This document shows positions 54,373-61,882 of a DNA stretch of 64,000 bases, piece after piece. Each line of letters starts with the position of its first letter. Positions within the stretch are counted from its first letter, which is position 1. Where the stretch lies: the NCBI GenBank assembly GCA_903933115.1, contig CAIZIT010000063.1, forward strand, positions 118,599 through 182,598. Reading direction: 5' to 3'. Below the pieces are notes generated by a model that was given only the letters and a program-made list of their open reading frames with translations, was not told the DNA's origin and searched no databases. Origin of the DNA: an uncultured Burkholderiales bacterium (GTDB taxonomy: Bacteria; Pseudomonadota; Gammaproteobacteria; Burkholderiales; Burkholderiaceae_C). Made by a program: the position numbers and the translations under genes.

Positions 54373-54394
54373 GGGTTCTCAAGTTCTGGTGAAG

Positions 54395-55402
54395 TTAAGG
54401 AAGTACTTTTAAATCTTTGACAAACTCTGTGGTGTAAGTCTCTGAGAGCTTGACTTTGCTGGGGTCGATCAGTTTCGAGCTCACCAAGAAATCATAACTC
54501 GCTTTGGCTCTTGCGTCGGTCATGATGCCTATGCCTTGCTTGATCGCGTCACCGCTCACAATCATCCCACTTTCTTTGAGCTTGGCCACGCTGTAGGCGA
54601 GTTGCTCATCGTCCATCTCGGAGTTGTCTTTTTTGATGAGTGCGTTGCCAGGTGCAGGATTTTGCAAGTAACTCTTCCACCCTTCCATGGAGGCTTTGAC
54701 GAAGGAGGCCACAGCGCTTTTGCGTTCCTTTACTGTTTTGTCCATGCACGTGATGGTGGTGGCGTAGGCAGGGTAGCCTTTGTCACTGAAGCTCAGCACA
54801 TTGGCCTTCATGCCTGCTTTTTGAATGGCAAAGGGCTCAGAGGTGATGTAGCCTTGTTGGGCCACGTTTTTATCGGCCACGAAGGGCTGAACGTTGAAGG
54901 TGTAGGGCCGAGTTTGTTCATCGGTGAAGCCGTACTTGGCTTTGAGCCATGGCCAGTAACCTTTGTGAGCGGATTGTGCAATCAGGATGGTTTTTCCCTT
55001 GAGGCCTTCAAGGCTCGTCACATCGTCATGGGCGATCAAGACTTGGGGGTCTTTTTGCATCGCAGCTGCCACATTCACCACGGGCACACCGCCTTCTCGG
55101 ATTTGGATCATTTGCAGATCGCTCGAGCCCATCACACAATCGGCTTGACCTGCGGCCATCAGTTGAATGATGTTGACTTGGGGGCCACCCATTTTGATGG
55201 TGACATCCAGGCCATACTTTTTATACAGTCCTGTGGCCAAGGCTTGGTAAAAGCCGCCGTGTTCAGCCTCTGCAAACCAATTGGTCAAGTAGACAAATTT
55301 CTCATCGGCATTGGCTTTTGCCGTAAAGGTCATGACCGCACCCAAGGCAGCCAAACACAATAAGCTTTTGCGTGAGGGTTTGTTTTTCAAAAATCTAAGC
55401 AT
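54395..55402 (-). CDS. ABC transporter substrate-binding protein (NMT1/THI5-like)
   Basis: A periplasmic protein with a Sec signal (residues 1-32) and the NMT1/THI5-like fold: FVYLTNWFAEAEHGGFYQALATGLYKKYGLDV, then the hinge strands with GSSDLQMIQIREG. Members bind pyrimidine-type (ThiY), riboflavin-type or other planar ligands. The WFAEAEHGGFYQA segment resembles the ligand-binding loop of ThiY-like proteins for formylaminopyrimidine. It is the most direct hint that a nitrogen heterocycle is the substrate. 335 residues. Confidence 0.88.
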   Translation of the reverse strand: MLRFLKNKPSRKSLLCLAALGAVMTFTAKANADEKFVYLTNWFAEAEHGGFYQALATGLYKKYGLDVTIKMGGPQVNIIQLMAAGQADCVMGSSDLQMIQIREGGVPVVNVAAAMQKDPQVLIAHDDVTSLEGLKGKTILIAQSAHKGYWPWLKAKYGFTDEQTRPYTFNVQPFVADKNVAQQGYITSEPFAIQKAGMKANVLSFSDKGYPAYATTITCMDKTVKERKSAVASFVKASMEGWKSYLQNPAPGNALIKKDNSEMDDEQLAYSVAKLKESGMIVSGDAIKQGIGIMTDARAKASYDFLVSSKLIDPSKVKLSETYTTEFVKDLKVLP

Positions 55403-55501
55403 TTTTTCTGCACTCCAATGGAATTAAGTTGTTCGGTCAAAGGATTCAAAGGTTCACATCAAATCACTTAGCATAAATCAGACCAACCTGTGTTTGTGCG
55501 T

Positions 55502-56350
55502 TCACGTCTGGATGAACCCATGGTGGTGCGATTTGCTCCAAGTGGGCTCACTGCGGGGGGCCCAATGCAAGGCATGGAGCTCCGTGATGGCTTGGGCCCA
55601 GCTGTTGGCCAGCGAGTCCAAAATGGCATGGCCTTGTTCTGGGGTGGCCTCAAGAGGGTTGCCAATGATCCCACTGGGTCCAAAGTCCCTGGCGCTCCAA
55701 GCGCACGCAGGACGGCCATCGGGGGAGAGGAGGGTGGAGGGAAACTCGGGCGCGTAGTTCTCCAGCGCATGCTCCATGTGAACGGTCTCGGGTGCCAAGG
55801 CCATGATGAGAGCCGTCTCGGCATGACCCGCATGCATGGCGAGTTTTTTCTCTTTCTCACTCAAGTACTTGCCCGCCACATTGGGCACTCTCCATGTAAA
55901 ACCTGGGATCACAATGAAGTCGCCATGCCTGAGCCTCAACTCTCTGGCGGCCATTTCCATGACTTGAGGTTGACCCCCGTGACCATTGACGATCAACAAC
56001 TTTCTGAATCCCGCTCTGTAGACCGACTCACCCACTTCGTTCATGGTGGCCAGTAAGGTCTCACCACTGAGCGTGATGGTGCCCGGAAAGTGCAGGTGTT
56101 CCTCTGATTTGCCGTAAGTGATGGGGGACATGGCATAGGCGGGAACCTCAGGCCCGAGTCTTTGAAGCGCATGGCCCACGACGCCTGCGCAAATCAAGGT
56201 GTCCACGGCACAAGGTAAATGCGGGCCATGTTGTTCGGTCGCACCCGTGGGCAAAATGATGACGGTGTTTTCTTTGTCAGGCAATTCACTGATCTCACGC
56301 CAAGTCAGGTAGGGGAGGAAACGATTTGGGGGGTTAAAGCCGTGGATCAT
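55502..56350 (-). CDS. Creatininase-family hydrolase
   Basis: A 282-residue metal-dependent amidohydrolase of the creatininase/FAPy-deformylase family. The metal-binding motifs are visible: an Asp/His block near the N-terminus (LPTGATEQHGPHLPCAVDTLI), the NGHGGQ segment in LIVNGHGGQPQVM, and a glutamate in HAGHAETALIM. Related enzymes open lactams (creatinine) or remove formyl groups from formamidopyrimidines (ArfB and thiamin salvage). It is well placed, next to the importer, to act on an imported ring compound. Confidence 0.88.
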   Translation of the reverse strand: MIHGFNPPNRFLPYLTWREISELPDKENTVIILPTGATEQHGPHLPCAVDTLICAGVVGHALQRLGPEVPAYAMSPITYGKSEEHLHFPGTITLSGETLLATMNEVGESVYRAGFRKLLIVNGHGGQPQVMEMAARELRLRHGDFIVIPGFTWRVPNVAGKYLSEKEKKLAMHAGHAETALIMALAPETVHMEHALENYAPEFPSTLLSPDGRPACAWSARDFGPSGIIGNPLEATPEQGHAILDSLANSWAQAITELHALHWAPRSEPTWSKSHHHGFIQT

Positions 56351-56443
56351 GGGGCATCTCTCGCTGGTGGGGTGTCAATGTAGAAAAATGTGCGTGGTTT
56401 GTAACTAGAGGGTGGTGTGCAGAAGGTGGTGTGGAGTCAACGT

Positions 56444-56467
56444 GAGCTTGAGCTTGAGCTTGGGCTT
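56444..56467. repeat. Hexanucleotide tandem repeat (GAGCTT)n
   Basis: Three perfect copies of GAGCTT followed by a GGGCTT copy, in the short non-coding gap between the creatininase and RidA genes. Confidence 0.8.
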
Positions 56468-56500
56468 GTCGTTCAAGTGATGAGTCACTGCGCTTGGTGC

Positions 56501-56986
56501 TCAAGGGCGGGGGAGAGGCAAATAAGCCGTCGCTTCGACTTCAATCAAAATGTCCGGGGTGGGCAGCATCTCGCTCACTTCCACCACGGTGGAGGCGGGT
56601 GAGATGTCTTCGAAAAAACGGTTTCTAACGCTGCTGTAAAGCGCGAAGTGGTCCAAATTTTTGAAATACTGCACGAGTTTGAATACATCCTTCATCTCGC
56701 CGCCCAAGGACTCCACGGTGGTTTTGATCTTGTTCAATACAAACCAGCTTTGGGCCAAGATGGGGCCTTGCTTGATGTCTGAGGAAAATTCCCCCGTTTG
56801 ACCCATCAGCAAGGCGGCCTCTTGAGGGATGTCTGCAAAGCCTTTGACGATCAAGCCTCGCTCGGGTTCGACGGCAATGACGCCTGAGAGAAAAACGAAG
56901 TCCCCAGCACGTCTGTAGGGCGCGTATTTGGCCAAGGGCTTGGCTGTGTTGGCTGAAGGTTTAATGGGGGCGGTGGAGGTATTCAT
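56501..56986 (-). CDS. RidA (YjgF/UK114) family protein
   Basis: A 161-residue member of the Rid family, which hydrolyses reactive enamines or imines. The RidA fold signature is recognisable at FVFLSGVIAVEPERGLIVKGFADIPQEA and YSSVRNRFFEDISPASTVVEVSEMLPTPDILIEVEATAYL, but the usual catalytic arginine in the R-x-x-V motif is not obvious, so it may be of a Rid2-7 type. In Rut-type pathways Rid proteins deaminate aminoacrylates, so a similar step in ring degradation is plausible. Confidence 0.85.
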   Translation of the reverse strand: MNTSTAPIKPSANTAKPLAKYAPYRRAGDFVFLSGVIAVEPERGLIVKGFADIPQEAALLMGQTGEFSSDIKQGPILAQSWFVLNKIKTTVESLGGEMKDVFKLVQYFKNLDHFALYSSVRNRFFEDISPASTVVEVSEMLPTPDILIEVEATAYLPLPRP

Positions 56987-57072
56987 GGGGTACTTGGGGG
57001 TGTGTGGAGGTCTTTGGGGGTCTTTGGGGTTCTTTTTTGGGCAAAAGGACAGAAGGCGTCAAAGGCTTTGCC

Positions 57073-58395
57073 CTAAAGCAAGACCGCATCTCGCACGATT
57101 CTTCGGGGCTGGGTTTGAGAGGGAAAGCCAATCGCATTGGCTTGGTCAAAGATCACCAAATTGGCCCGAGCGCCACGCTCCAAGGCATGGGGCGCAGCAC
57201 TTTCGCTCGGTGAGGCGATCCATGCGGTTTGACAAATGCCCTCTGACCACTCATCAAAGGCGTTGCCCCATTGGCCCATGGGCGCACCAATGATCATTGC
57301 TTCTAAAGGATCGTAACTGCCCATGGCACAAAATGGATCTTGGACGTTGTCGCTGGCGATGAGCAAAGGGATGCCTCTTGCTTTGGCCTCTTTCACCAAG
57401 GTCATACCTCTCAGACGGGGTGTTCTTTGGGGCACCGCGTCTTGGAGCAGCAAATTCGTGACCGGAAGGGTCACCAAGGTCAGTCCAGATTGGGCCACCA
57501 GGTCCAAGATTCTTTGGCCTTCGTCGTCTGACTTTTGAGCCAGTGCACAGGTGTGACCGCAAAGCACCCGGCCTTTGAATTGATGGTCCATGATCAATTG
57601 GGCGATGCGCTCTAGGCCTTGTGCCTTGGGGTTGAGCTCCTCGTCCACATGCAAGTCCAAATCAAGCTCAAAGTGCTGCGCTGCTCGAATGAGGTGCTCC
57701 AAGGCAATGGGGTCCCAGTTGGAGCTGTGGATGAAGCCGCCCAGGCACGCGCGATGTTCACGTGCATTGGACTTGGAGACCCTTTGGGCCAAAGACCAAG
57801 CAGTGTCCAAGTCTTTGAAAAGGGTCAATGGAATGAGCGCGGACCTTGAAATTTGAATGCTGCTGTGCCACTCGGTGGAGAGCTCCTTGATCACGTCCCA
57901 GGCCAAGGGGGTGACGCTCGGGTCCCACCAATCGCAGTGGGTCCTCAAATGGGTGACCCCTGAGGCGTAGGCCCATTGAAGGGCTTTGGAGGCGCGCGAG
58001 CGGATGTCTTCAACACTCCAGCGCGCTTTGTCGACCATCATGGCCTGTATCGCATTCAAGAGACCCGGCTGCACCTCGCCAATGCGTCCAAGGGTCAGTG
58101 TTTTATCAATGTGGGTGTGCGCATCCAATAGGCCTGGTAAAACGAGCGCCCCCCCGACGTCCAAGACCTGTGGCTCATCATGCCGTGAAACCCCTCTAGA
58201 GAGCTCTGCCTTTGATGGCTTGGGCTCGTGTGCAAAGGGTGCTGCTTCAAAGAGCTCGCTCGCTTCAATGCTGAGGATTCTCGCCCCTTCAAAGGTCAAG
58301 TCGGCCAAAGCGGGTCGACCTTCTTCTTGGGGCCACGAAGGCGGGAGGGTCCAAAGTGGAAGGCGAGCGTTGCAGACTTTTTGAAGGGCTTTCAT
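57073..58395 (-). CDS. Cytosine-deaminase-like amidohydrolase
   Basis: A 440-residue metal-dependent hydrolase with the CodA pattern. DAHTHIDKT (His93, His95) binds the metal, DLDLHVDEELNPKA supplies a later ligand and acid, VLCGHTCAL has the second histidine, and LLIASDNVQDPFCAMGSYDPLEA the last Asp. Close relatives deaminate cytosine, isocytosine, creatinine or N-alkyl triazines; which one applies is unknown. It follows a purine-like deaminase and a Rieske oxygenase on the same strand, fitting stepwise removal of substituents from a ring. Confidence 0.86.
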   Translation of the reverse strand: MKALQKVCNARLPLWTLPPSWPQEEGRPALADLTFEGARILSIEASELFEAAPFAHEPKPSKAELSRGVSRHDEPQVLDVGGALVLPGLLDAHTHIDKTLTLGRIGEVQPGLLNAIQAMMVDKARWSVEDIRSRASKALQWAYASGVTHLRTHCDWWDPSVTPLAWDVIKELSTEWHSSIQISRSALIPLTLFKDLDTAWSLAQRVSKSNAREHRACLGGFIHSSNWDPIALEHLIRAAQHFELDLDLHVDEELNPKAQGLERIAQLIMDHQFKGRVLCGHTCALAQKSDDEGQRILDLVAQSGLTLVTLPVTNLLLQDAVPQRTPRLRGMTLVKEAKARGIPLLIASDNVQDPFCAMGSYDPLEAMIIGAPMGQWGNAFDEWSEGICQTAWIASPSESAAPHALERGARANLVIFDQANAIGFPSQTQPRRIVRDAVLL

Positions 58396-58433
58396 GAAGC
58401 GATGGATCTCAGAGTGGGGACCCAGATTTTGGC

Positions 58434-58477
58434 AGGGCCAAGTTCAGGGCCAAGTTCAGGGACATGGACATGGACAG
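58434..58477. repeat. Tandem repeats (12-mer x2 and GACATG x2)
   Basis: Two adjacent copies of AGGGCCAAGTTC are followed by AGG and then two copies of GACATG plus a partial third. All lie in the non-coding gap between the amidohydrolase and oxidoreductase genes. Confidence 0.8.
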
Positions 58478-58509
58478 ATAGATGTTACGGGCTCGGGCGT
58501 TCAATCGAT

Positions 58510-59103
58510 TCAGGCCCCAGCGAAGTGTCGCATTTTTAGAGCGACTTTGTCCTTGAACTTTTTCAAGGACGTGGGTGTTGCAATGTTCATGTGGTAGTGG
58601 GCCAAGTAGGTGAATCGGGCTCGACCGCCGCTCAATATTTTCAAGTAACCCGTGATCATCCTCCTTGGAGGATCCCCCATGTAGAGGGCCATCCACCAAG
58701 GTCTGCCGTAAGTCACCACCGCTGCAATGTGTTTCAAATGGGTCAGAGAGGGTTTGACGTTGGCAGGATCACTCAAGTCAAAGGCCACACCGGGCATCAA
58801 AACACGATCAAAAAAACCCTTGAGCATGGCGGGTAGGCCAAAGCACCAAGTCGGAAAACAAAAGACCAAACCCTCTGCCCATAAAAGCCGGTCCACATAA
58901 GCTTGAACGGGAATTCGGTTGGAGGGCACCTCATGGTAGCCCAGTCGTTCTTCTCTGGACAACACCGGATTGAAGTTCTCCGCATACAAGTCGCAATCAT
59001 CGACCTCGTGGCCCGCAGACTTCAGTTGCGTGAGCACCTCTTGGTGCAGTGCTGCGTGGTAGCTGGTCTCCACCGGGTGACAATAAATAACAAGAATGCG
59101 CAT
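58510..59103 (-). CDS. NAD(P)H-dependent flavodoxin-fold oxidoreductase
   Basis: A 197-residue protein of the NQO1/KefF-like flavodoxin-fold family. It opens with ILVIYCHPVETSYHAALH (flavin phosphate binding) and has the LVFCFPTWCFGLPAMLKGFFDRVLMPG core. It probably reduces a quinone or FMN; it could supply electrons to the Rieske oxygenase encoded two genes upstream, which has no dedicated reductase or ferredoxin in the cluster. That role is inference. Confidence 0.85.
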   Translation of the reverse strand: MRILVIYCHPVETSYHAALHQEVLTQLKSAGHEVDDCDLYAENFNPVLSREERLGYHEVPSNRIPVQAYVDRLLWAEGLVFCFPTWCFGLPAMLKGFFDRVLMPGVAFDLSDPANVKPSLTHLKHIAAVVTYGRPWWMALYMGDPPRRMITGYLKILSGGRARFTYLAHYHMNIATPTSLKKFKDKVALKMRHFAGA

Positions 59104-59130
59104 GAGATTCGCCTTATTTTGGTGCGTGAA

Positions 59131-59643
59131 CTATTTTGGTGCTCCCCAGAACCCAATGTGGGGCTCTGTGGATTCCTCAATCAAAGCGGGTCCGATGCAC
59201 TCGATGTCGTGGGGGGAGGATTTGAAGATGTCACGGCATGAGAGTTCTACATCTTTGGCCGTCGCGACTTGTCCTCTAAAGACGCGCAGTCGAACCGCAT
59301 CGATGCCAAACACGACCCGGCCTACGCCCGACCAAAAGATGGAGCCCGCGCACATGACGCAGGGTTCACCTGAGGAGTAAATGGTGGCTTGCTCGAGGGT
59401 TTCTCGGTCGTATTTGGAGCCCAAATTCCTGACCGCTGTGGTCTCAGCGTGACCGGTGACGTCACCCGTTTCTGCCGTGTTGTTAAAACCCTCGCTCAGG
59501 ACTTGGCCCTCTTTGGAGATGATCACCGCGCCAAAGGGGCGATTCTTGCCCGCGCGTGCTCTTTTGGACAAGTCAATGGCTTGGCGCAAGTACTTGGCAT
59601 CGGTCTCGTTCAAGGGGACTTCATCGAGTGGGGTGTTGTTCAT
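59131..59643 (-). CDS. Nucleoside/guanine deaminase-like CDA-fold enzyme
   Basis: A 170-residue zinc enzyme with the cytidine-deaminase fold. The ligands are clear: His65 and Glu67 in TGHAETTAVRN, and Cys95 and Cys98 in GEPCVMCAG. The length and the RPFGAVIIS segment match guanine deaminases and related purine/pyrimidine-ring deaminases rather than tRNA adenosine deaminase. In this cluster it may remove an exocyclic amino group from the imported ring. Confidence 0.88.
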   Translation of the reverse strand: MNNTPLDEVPLNETDAKYLRQAIDLSKRARAGKNRPFGAVIISKEGQVLSEGFNNTAETGDVTGHAETTAVRNLGSKYDRETLEQATIYSSGEPCVMCAGSIFWSGVGRVVFGIDAVRLRVFRGQVATAKDVELSCRDIFKSSPHDIECIGPALIEESTEPHIGFWGAPK

Positions 59644-59786
59644 GGTTGAGATTTTCTAAAAAAAGAGGGCGACCTAGGGGGCGGCGCATCAGTGGGACAA
59701 AAGCGGAAAAACAAAAAAACAAAAAATAAACACAGCGCAGTCAAAGATCTAGCGCCATGGCTGGGCCTCAGAGGGCAAAACCTTCA

Positions 59787-60809
59787 TCACGTCTTGAAGA
59801 CCTCGGACTCACCAGCAGCACTCAAGATGCCCATGAGGCGTTTTCTGATCAACAGTCCAGGGCGGTCACTGGGCATGGAGAACTCGATGCCCAGACGTTT
59901 GGCATCGATCACCGCATCGGGGTTGGTCGACTCCAAGATGTCCTTGTCTTCACGGGTGATCACCTCGTCAAAGTCAATGAGCATTTGAGCGGGGCAGTCC
60001 TCTTCCTTGTCGTTTCTAAAGAGCCATTGACACAGTTGGATGTGGCCGTCATCAATGGGGGTGAAGGCGTTGAAGATGATGTGGCGAATGCCAGATGGGT
60101 ACTCGATGTCCAAGCGTCTGCAAAAGGGCTCGTAGTAGGCGTTTCTCATGTGCCTCGTGGTCAAAGGATTCTTGTCTCCACTGATGCGTTGGAATTTCTC
60201 GGGGTTGGTGGCGGGCACCACCGTTTCGGCGTAAAAGCCATGGTCGTTGTCCACCAGCTCGTAACTGCTCGGTTTGGGTTGAGAGGCGATGCCAAAGGTT
60301 GCTCGGTGCACAAAACTGAAGTGTGAGTTGTCAAAGGAGTTCTCCAAAGCCCTCATGGGAGAGGTGGCCCAGGTTTCATAAAACTGAAAAATGGTCCTGA
60401 ATTGGGGATCTTCGAACTCGGGCACATCAGGAATGTCGGCCAAGGGTTCTCCAAGACAGACCCAAGCGTAGCCGTATTTGGCTTTTGCATGGTAGGCCGT
60501 GGTGCTCAATTGTTCGGGGATGGCTTTGCCGTCCTCCCACTGCGGAATTTCCACGACTTTTCCTCTTCTGTCATAGGTCCATCCGTGGTAGCCGCATTGA
60601 ATGTGACCCTTCTTGCCCCAGCCTTTGGAGAGCTTGGCTGTTCTATGGCAGCAACGGTCCTTCAAAGCGGCGGGTTCGCCCGAGCCGTCCAAAAAGAGAA
60701 CGATGTCATGGCCCAAGAGCTTGAAGGGCTTGGGGCCGTCCTCCAAGTGGCTCAAAGGGATGACGGCATGCCAGTAGCGTTGAAAGATGGGTTGTTGGGT
60801 GGTGAGCAT
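59787..60809 (-). CDS. Rieske (2Fe-2S) non-heme iron oxygenase
   Basis: The oxygenase component of a Rieske monooxygenase or dioxygenase of the PAO/NdmA/VanA style. The Rieske ligands are C53-x-H55 (CCHR) and C72-x2-H75 (CGYH). The mononuclear iron site is EN-x2-D-x2-H-x4-H (ENSFDNSHFSFVH). The ATG at 60809 is chosen because AAGGA precedes it; the start 14 codons upstream is less likely. N-demethylation or ring hydroxylation of a heterocycle fits the context. It is the first gene of the minus-strand cluster and so is probably the entry enzyme. 340 residues. Confidence 0.9.
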   Translation of the reverse strand: MLTTQQPIFQRYWHAVIPLSHLEDGPKPFKLLGHDIVLFLDGSGEPAALKDRCCHRTAKLSKGWGKKGHIQCGYHGWTYDRRGKVVEIPQWEDGKAIPEQLSTTAYHAKAKYGYAWVCLGEPLADIPDVPEFEDPQFRTIFQFYETWATSPMRALENSFDNSHFSFVHRATFGIASQPKPSSYELVDNDHGFYAETVVPATNPEKFQRISGDKNPLTTRHMRNAYYEPFCRRLDIEYPSGIRHIIFNAFTPIDDGHIQLCQWLFRNDKEEDCPAQMLIDFDEVITREDKDILESTNPDAVIDAKRLGIEFSMPSDRPGLLIRKRLMGILSAAGESEVFKT

Positions 60810-61134
60810 TTTTTGAAGTCCTTGTGGAGGGTCTAGCAAGTAACATTCCAAATCAAACTGGAATTTGATGGATTCATTGGTGAAACGATTGATGCTGTTT
60901 GAAAGTTGCTTTCCAGTTGATTGAAGTGGAATTGACGTTCAATAGAGGCTTGCATGAGGTCAGCAAGGTCACAAATTGGACAATGGTGGCTTGGGGTCCT
61001 TCATATGAATTTGTCATGATATCTTCATAAAGAACACCTAAGATTTCAAAATTAAGATTCAGCTGCGTTCAAGCTTTGGCTTTTCAGTTCATCAATTCAT
61101 CAATGGTTCATTTTTCATTGTTTTCAAGGGTCGA
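60810..61134. other. Divergent promoter region between Rieske gene and phosphatase operon
   Basis: About 325 non-coding bases between the divergent oxygenase and 61135 genes. The right half carries a Pho-box-like repeat (61011-61028) that points to the phosphatase operon. The left half likely holds the promoter of the catabolic cluster; I see no clear operator in it. Confidence 0.5.
61011..61028 (+). promoter_or_regulatory. Candidate Pho box before the phosphatase operon
   Basis: TTGTCAT-GATA-TCTTCAT has the 7-4-7 layout and matches 10 of 14 PhoB consensus positions, with the first unit 6 of 7. It lies 107 bases before the 61135 gene, which is followed by alkaline phosphatase, a classical member of the Pho regulon. 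Confidence 0.45.
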
Positions 61135-61785
61135 ATGTCTCCTTTATTGATCCATTTCATCAAGCGTTCTGAGGTGGGCCAAAGCGTGAGCTGTGTGCAA
61201 TTTTTAAGAATCATAGCCTTTGTTGGATTATTTGTGGTGTCTGCTTTAGGGCCAGTTCGTGGTCTTAACGCTCAAACGCTTGGGCCCCAAGCGAACAACA
61301 TGGGTGAAAGCAACCTCGTGGGTGCTCCCGTCTTGGTGGCTGTTGGCTCTGGTGCGGCGCCAGTCTCTAGGCTCGCCTTTGGAGACTTCTTTCAAATGCC
61401 TTTCGGGCCCCAAGGTTTGAGCTTCACGCCCAAGGCGCTTGCATTGAAAGGTCAAACGGTCAGCATGGTGGGCTACATGGTCAAGATGGAACAGCCCCAA
61501 GTGGGCGCCTTCATCTTGTCACCTCGCCCCGTGGAGATCAATGACCATGCGGACGGCGAAGCCAATGATTTACCGGCCAATGCCGTTTGGGTTTTTTTAG
61601 ACCCCGCACAAGCACAGTCTTGGGTTCCTCATCGCTCGGGTCTTGTTCAGATCCAGGGGCGACTGGATTTGGGGCGTCAAGAGTCTTCTCGGGCCGAAGT
61701 CTCATGGATCAGGATCCAGTTGGGCCCAGAGGCTGTGCGCATTCAAGATGAGCCTTTGGTGCGCACCCCCATGCCTGGATCATGA
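61135..61785 (+). CDS. Exported protein of unknown function before alkaline phosphatase
   Basis: A 216-residue protein that I do not recognise. A hydrophobic segment (about residues 22-42, ending VRGLNAQ) looks like a Sec signal. The mature part is Pro-, Gly- and Gln-rich with a beta-strand pattern reminiscent of a small OB-like or DUF3299-type fold: LALKGQTVSMVGYMVKMEQPQVGAFIL and WVPHRSGLVQIQGRLDLG. It has one conserved-looking DHADG segment. An AAGGG site precedes the ATG. It is 97 bases upstream of the phosphatase on the same strand, so it may be a partner or share its regulation. Confidence 0.7.
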   Translation: MSPLLIHFIKRSEVGQSVSCVQFLRIIAFVGLFVVSALGPVRGLNAQTLGPQANNMGESNLVGAPVLVAVGSGAAPVSRLAFGDFFQMPFGPQGLSFTPKALALKGQTVSMVGYMVKMEQPQVGAFILSPRPVEINDHADGEANDLPANAVWVFLDPAQAQSWVPHRSGLVQIQGRLDLGRQESSRAEVSWIRIQLGPEAVRIQDEPLVRTPMPGS

Positions 61786-61882
61786 GGGCGGAAAGAAGAT
61801 TGAGAGAAGATTTTTTTAGGTTGGGACTCTGAGCCCCAACGAAACACTTGCAGATGATTATTTTTTTGGGATTGAAACCGCT

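Noticed and set aside
54536..55363. 275-residue plus-strand frame over the NMT1-like binding-protein gene
   Set aside because: Complementary-strand shadow; composition (His/Gly/Leu-rich) is typical of antisense frames.
59131..59643. tRNA-specific adenosine deaminase (TadA) as the identity of the CDA-fold gene
   Set aside because: The motifs are shared by the superfamily, but the length, the RPFGAV start and the catabolic neighbours fit a guanine/nucleoside deaminase better.
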